The notes beneath the pieces were generated by a model. The model saw nothing but the letters and a program-made list of their open reading frames with translations. It had not been told where the DNA came from and made no database searches. DNA of 64,000 nt from Sporichthya brevicatena (GTDB lineage Bacteria > Actinomycetota > Actinomycetes > Sporichthyales > Sporichthyaceae): assembly GCF_039525035.1 (NCBI RefSeq), contig NZ_BAAAHE010000007.1, positions 1 through 64,000 on the forward strand, given 5' to 3'. Below, piece after piece: positions 60,929 to 64,000 of this stretch. Both the position numbers and the translations under genes were made by a program. Position 1 is the first letter of the stretch; every line of letters begins with the position of its first letter.

Positions 60929-62092
60929 CTACAACCAGCCCGCCAACCGGTCGAGGGCGGTGCGGACGTCGTCGGGTGTCCCCGCGAACGACAACCGCAG
61001 GAAGTGGTGCCCCTCCACGACGTCGAAGTCGATCCCCGGCGCGGTGGCGACGCCGGTCTCGGCGAGCATCCGGTGGCAGAACGCCATCGAGTCGCCGGTG
61101 AGGTGCCCGACGTCGGCGTAGACGTAGAACGCACCGTCCGCCGGGGCGAGTCGCTCCAGGCCCAGCTTCGGCAGCCCGTCCAGCAGCAGTGCGCGGTTCT
61201 CCGCGTAGCGCGCGACGTTCGCCTCGCACTCGGCGTAGGACTCCTCGGTCAGCGCGGCGACCGCGGCGAGCTGCGAGAGCGCCGGCGCGCAGATCGTGAA
61301 GTTGCCGTTCAGCGCGTCGACGGTTCGGCGCAGCCGCTCCGGCACGAGCATCCAGCCGATGCGCCAGCCGGTCATCGAGAAGTACTTCGAGAACGAGTTG
61401 AAGACGATGGCCTCGCGGCTCGTCGCCCACGCGCTGCTGTACTCGGGCGCGTCCCCGAACGAGATGCCGTGGTAGATCTCGTCGCTGATCAGCTGGACAC
61501 CGTTCGCCTCGCACCAACTCGCCAGGGCGGCGAGTTCGGCGGGCAGCAGCATCGTCCCCGTCGGATTCGCGGGTGAGGCGACGACGAGCCCCTTCACCGG
61601 TTCGTCGAGCGCCTCGAGCATCGCGACCGTCGGCTGGAAGCGGTCCGCGGGGCCGGTCGGCAGCTCGACCACCTCGCACCCGAGCGCCGTGAGCACGTTG
61701 CGGTAGCAGGGGTAGCCGGGTCGTGCGATCGCGACGCGGTCACCCACCTCGAACGCGGCGAGGAACGCGAGCAGGAAGCCACCGCTGGACCCGGTCGTGA
61801 TGAGCACGTCCTCGGCGGTGACGTCGATCCCGTGCCACCGGCCGTGGTGCTCCGCGATCGCCGTCCGCAGCTCCGGGATGCCCGGCGACACGGTGTAGGT
61901 CAGCAGGTCGTTCTCCAGCGCCGCCGCGGCCGCGCGGCGCACCGGAACCGGTGCCGGCGTCATCGGTTGCCCGGCGACGAGATTGACGACGTCCCCGTGC
62001 TCGGCCTGGCGACGGCCGGCTGCCGCCCACAGGTCCATGACGTGGAACGGCGGGACGTTCGCCCGCGTCGCGATCTGGAACCGGCTCGTCAC
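60929..62092 (-). CDS. PLP-dependent class I/II aminotransferase
   Basis: The 387-residue fold-type I enzyme has NLVAGQPMTPAPVPVRRAAA, ITTGSSGGFLLAFLAAFEVGDRVAI, VVASPANPTGTML with the Asn contacting PLP, SDEIYHGISFG (Asp to the pyridine N), the Schiff-base Lys in FNSFSKYFSMTGWRIGWML and FLRLSFAG with the carboxylate-binding Arg. It resembles aspartate/aromatic aminotransferase-like enzymes; the amino donor is not deducible. GTG 62092 overlaps the upstream membrane-protein stop as GTGA. The stop directly abuts the AlkD-like start. Confidence 0.88.
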   Translation of the reverse strand: MTSRFQIATRANVPPFHVMDLWAAAGRRQAEHGDVVNLVAGQPMTPAPVPVRRAAAAALENDLLTYTVSPGIPELRTAIAEHHGRWHGIDVTAEDVLITTGSSGGFLLAFLAAFEVGDRVAIARPGYPCYRNVLTALGCEVVELPTGPADRFQPTVAMLEALDEPVKGLVVASPANPTGTMLLPAELAALASWCEANGVQLISDEIYHGISFGDAPEYSSAWATSREAIVFNSFSKYFSMTGWRIGWMLVPERLRRTVDALNGNFTICAPALSQLAAVAALTEESYAECEANVARYAENRALLLDGLPKLGLERLAPADGAFYVYADVGHLTGDSMAFCHRMLAETGVATAPGIDFDVVEGHHFLRLSFAGTPDDVRTALDRLAGWL

Positions 62093-62859
62093 CCGGCCAC
62101 GGTAGCCCGCGGGGCGGTCGGTCGAGTCTCCCGGTTGACGTACCGGATCAGGTAGAACGACAGCGTCATGATCCAGGCGAAGAAGTAGATCATCGGGATC
62201 CCGAGGCCGATGATGCCGTTCCACGCGAACGGGCCGGTCTTGAAGAAGATGATGAACCCGGTCGGGACCAGCGCCGCCGACGTGGCGAAGCAGAGGTAGC
62301 CCGCCCACCGCGGGAAGACCGGAGTGCTGCGACGGTCGCGCAGGATCGCCCACCCCTGCGCGATCAGCAACAGGTCGAAGATCGGGTACGGCATCACGAA
62401 GCAGAACCACGCGATGTCGTAGAGGGACTGCGTGACGTACGGCGGGATGTCGCCCGCGCGGAACGCCATGATTCCGAAGAACATCGGCGACAGCGCGAGG
62501 ATCGCCGCGCACCCGCCGCCGCACACCAGCTGAACCCACGTCAGCGCGGGATGCGCGCCGTCGGTGTCCCGCAGCTCGAGTGCCACGCCGACGACGAACG
62601 TCGCGAACAGACCGAAGCCGAGAATCATGAAGATCACGCCGACGCGGATCGCCGTCTGGTTGCCCGCGATGTCGGCCGCGATCTGCTCGGCCGAGTCGTC
62701 GGGGCTGGGGAAGGGGAGCCAGCGCGCGCACCCGAGGAACCCGATCGCGAACAGCACCGTGCACGCGATCCCGCTCCAGGCGAGCGCGAGGCGCGCCCCG
62801 CGGTTGAGGTCGGCCGCCGTCGGCGGGGCTGCGGGCGGGGTTGCGGTGTCGAGCGCCAT
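62089..62859 (-). CDS. Multipass membrane protein of unknown function
   Basis: The 256-residue protein has six predicted spans after a Pro/Ala-rich cytoplasmic N-terminus (LALAWSGIACTVLFAIGFLG, IRVGVIFMILGFGLFATFVVGVAL, WVQLVCGGGCAAILALSPMFFGI, IAWFCFVMPYPIFDLLLIAQGW, LCFATSAALVPTGFIIFFKTG, GIPMIYFFAWIMTLSFYLI). No family is recognised; related short membrane proteins are common in actinobacteria next to TetR genes. ATG 62859 begins the aminotransferase operon, opposite a TetR gene whose operator lies 24 bases upstream, so it is the likely regulated target. Confidence 0.78.
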   Translation of the reverse strand: MALDTATPPAAPPTAADLNRGARLALAWSGIACTVLFAIGFLGCARWLPFPSPDDSAEQIAADIAGNQTAIRVGVIFMILGFGLFATFVVGVALELRDTDGAHPALTWVQLVCGGGCAAILALSPMFFGIMAFRAGDIPPYVTQSLYDIAWFCFVMPYPIFDLLLIAQGWAILRDRRSTPVFPRWAGYLCFATSAALVPTGFIIFFKTGPFAWNGIIGLGIPMIYFFAWIMTLSFYLIRYVNRETRPTAPRATVAG

Positions 62860-62882
62860 GGCCGGCCTCCGGGGTGAGATCT

Positions 62883-62913
62883 GAACAGACTGTATGACTC
62901 ATACGCTATGTTC
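62883..62913. promoter_or_regulatory. 31-bp dyad, TetR operator
   Basis: GAACA-N4-GTATG-N3-CATAC-N4-TGTTC is centred at 62898 with all twenty arm bases symmetric. It lies between the divergent membrane-protein and TetR genes, the usual place for a TetR operator. Confidence 0.75.
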
Positions 62914-62933
62914 GGAACGACTACGATGTCCAG

Positions 62934-63569
62934 ATGAAGCGGGCACCGACCGAGAGCGTCCAGGCGGCCGCCGGGCGCCGGCGACGCGAGGCGTCGACGG
63001 CCGAGATCCTCGCCGCGACCCGGCGGCTGCTGTCGGCCGGCGACCCGATGGCGTCCCTGACGGTCGAGCGGATCCTCGCCGAGGCCGGCGTCTCCCGGGC
63101 GACGTTCTACGCCTGCTTCCCCGACAAGCACGCCGTGGTCGGCCGCCTCGCCCAGGAGTCCCTCGCGTGGCGCGAGGAGGTGTCGAGCGAGGGCCTCGCC
63201 GACCCCACGGTGACGCGCGAGCAGCTCGAGACCCTGATGCGCGCGGTCGTCGGGCACTGGCGGGCCAACCGTCCCGTGCTGGCCGCGATCGTCGAGCTCG
63301 CCGAGCACGATCCGGCGATGCGCGCGGCCTGGCGGTCCGCCGTCGAGGAGATCGCATCCCAAACTGCAAGCCACCTGAGAGTTCGCTGGACGGACAGTGC
63401 TGATGCCCCGTCAGATATCGACGGAGTGGCGACGGCGCTCACCTGGATGTTCGAGCGCTGCGCGCACCAATTGGCGGTCGACGACGCCGGTGCGGAGACG
63501 GTTTCGCTCGCTCTCACCGAGATTCTGTGGCGCACCGTGACGTGGCGGGCCCCGCGGCGTGCGCGCTGA
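62934..63569 (+). CDS. TetR/AcrR-family transcriptional regulator
   Basis: The 211-residue regulator has an N-terminal HTH, EILAATRRLLSAGDPMASLTVERILAEAGVSRATFYACFPDKHAVVGRLA (residues about 24-75), and a helical ligand domain that ends with HQLAVDDAGAETVSLALTEILWRTV. It is divergent from the membrane-protein/aminotransferase operon across a 74-base gap holding the 31-bp dyad, which it likely binds to repress both directions. The ligand is unknown. ATG 62934 is preceded by TGTCCAG and has no strong ribosome site. Confidence 0.9.
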   Translation: MKRAPTESVQAAAGRRRREASTAEILAATRRLLSAGDPMASLTVERILAEAGVSRATFYACFPDKHAVVGRLAQESLAWREEVSSEGLADPTVTREQLETLMRAVVGHWRANRPVLAAIVELAEHDPAMRAAWRSAVEEIASQTASHLRVRWTDSADAPSDIDGVATALTWMFERCAHQLAVDDAGAETVSLALTEILWRTVTWRAPRRAR

Positions 63570-63727
63570 CGTGGCGCTCCTCACTTCGCTCACGCTGCGT
63601 GCAAATTTCGTCGCACAAAGACAGCCATTCGGCGGACACAAAACCCGACGCTTACTCCGGTAACGTCCTCCGCGGTGTGACCGGCCCTGACGCCCCGGGT
63701 CGCGACAGCACCACAGGAGGCTTCGGG

Positions 63728-64000
63728 ATGGATACGGCGCAGCCGGTGCTGCGACCGATCGAGGGCCCCGACGCCGCCGCGCGGTGTCGAGCCCTGGTCG
63801 CCGAGGAGCTCGTCGGGCTCCCGGAGGACCTCGTCGCCGACGCCCAGCTCGTTCTCACCGAGCTCGTCACCAACGCCCAGCTGCACGGCGAACCGCCGAT
63901 CCTGGTCGGCATCACCGTCCTCGGGGGCGGCGCCGCGCGCGTCCAGGTCTCGGACGCGGGCCGACGTCGACTCGTCCTGCCGGCTCAGAGCGACGACGCG
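63728..64000 (+). CDS. ATP-binding regulatory protein, RsbW/HATPase_c_2-like (partial, runs off the end)
   Basis: The visible 91 residues begin MDTAQPVLRPIEGPDAAARC, then LVGLPEDLVADAQLVLTELVTNAQLHGEPPILVGITV and ARVQVSDAGRRRLVLP. LVLTELVTNAQLHG is the Mg-ATP-binding N box of the anti-sigma-factor kinase family, and VSDAG the G1 box. ATG 63728 has AGGAGG at good spacing. Actinobacteria carry many such single-domain kinases that act with STAS partners. The C-terminal G2 box lies outside the window. The 158-base gap before it shows no clear dyad; the sequence GTAACG at 63660 is the only stand-out. Confidence 0.85.
   Translation, partial: MDTAQPVLRPIEGPDAAARCRALVAEELVGLPEDLVADAQLVLTELVTNAQLHGEPPILVGITVLGGGAARVQVSDAGRRRLVLPAQSDDA

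Overview
The window is a stretch of very GC-rich actinobacterial chromosome. The evidence is near-universal G/C third positions, many GTG and a few TTG starts, leaderless genes with TAGACT-like -10 boxes, a Rv1155-like F420/FMN split-barrel enzyme, a GT87 membrane mannosyltransferase and a fused MrpA/B antiporter subunit. Genus cannot be fixed from sequence alone; a soil actinobacterium of the Frankiales/Sporichthya kind is a guess. About 66 genes fill the window. Most sit in operons whose start and stop codons overlap by four bases (GTGA/ATGA). I saw no rRNA, tRNA, CRISPR array, insertion sequence or phage gene, and no gene-free gap reaches 300 bases.

Layout. 0-3.8 kb: an AMP-binding acyl-CoA synthetase, a methyltransferase broken by a one-base frameshift, a split-barrel flavoenzyme and a flavodoxin-like protein. 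3.7-13 kb: a minus-strand envelope/redox operon (GT2, DUF2064, methyltransferase, membrane sulfite-oxidase-like molybdoenzyme, membrane protein, GT87 mannosyltransferase), a lipoprotein, an OmpR-type two-component pair and a nucleotide-sugar epimerase. A 16-base motif lies upstream of both the two-component genes and the GT2 operon, suggesting the pair controls that operon. 13-18.3 kb: methyltransferase, flavodoxin-family protein, fatty acid desaturase and a SNF2-type ATPase. 18.3-27 kb: a complete mrpACDEFG Na+/H+ antiporter operon, a universal stress protein and NADP-type glutamate dehydrogenase, closed by a perfect 50-bp palindromic terminator.

27-49.4 kb looks like a catabolic island. It holds a TrmB-family regulator, a ferredoxin, three SDRs, two amidohydrolases, an IorAB-like molybdenum hydroxylase with a Tat signal, an NTF2-like/epoxide-hydrolase-like protein, a fused indolepyruvate ferredoxin oxidoreductase with a divergent Lrp regulator, a Dabb protein, two tandem paralogous P450s, a ThuA-like protein and a full branched-chain-type ABC transporter. 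Several divergent promoters here share a GTCGCTAG / GTAGCTA box, so one regulator may control import and oxidation of an unknown carbon source.

49.4-64 kb: an M1 aminopeptidase, an Rrf2 regulator with a paired operator and its divergent NAD(P)-binding partner, a small basic protein, 4-alpha-glucanotransferase (malQ), a hydrolase-fold protein that has lost its catalytic serine, a quinone reductase, a flavohemoprotein opposite a cysteine-containing HTH regulator, DNA-repair and aminotransferase genes, a TetR regulator with a clear operator, and the start of a regulatory ATPase. Two families of intergenic palindromes sit just after stop codons and probably act as terminators.
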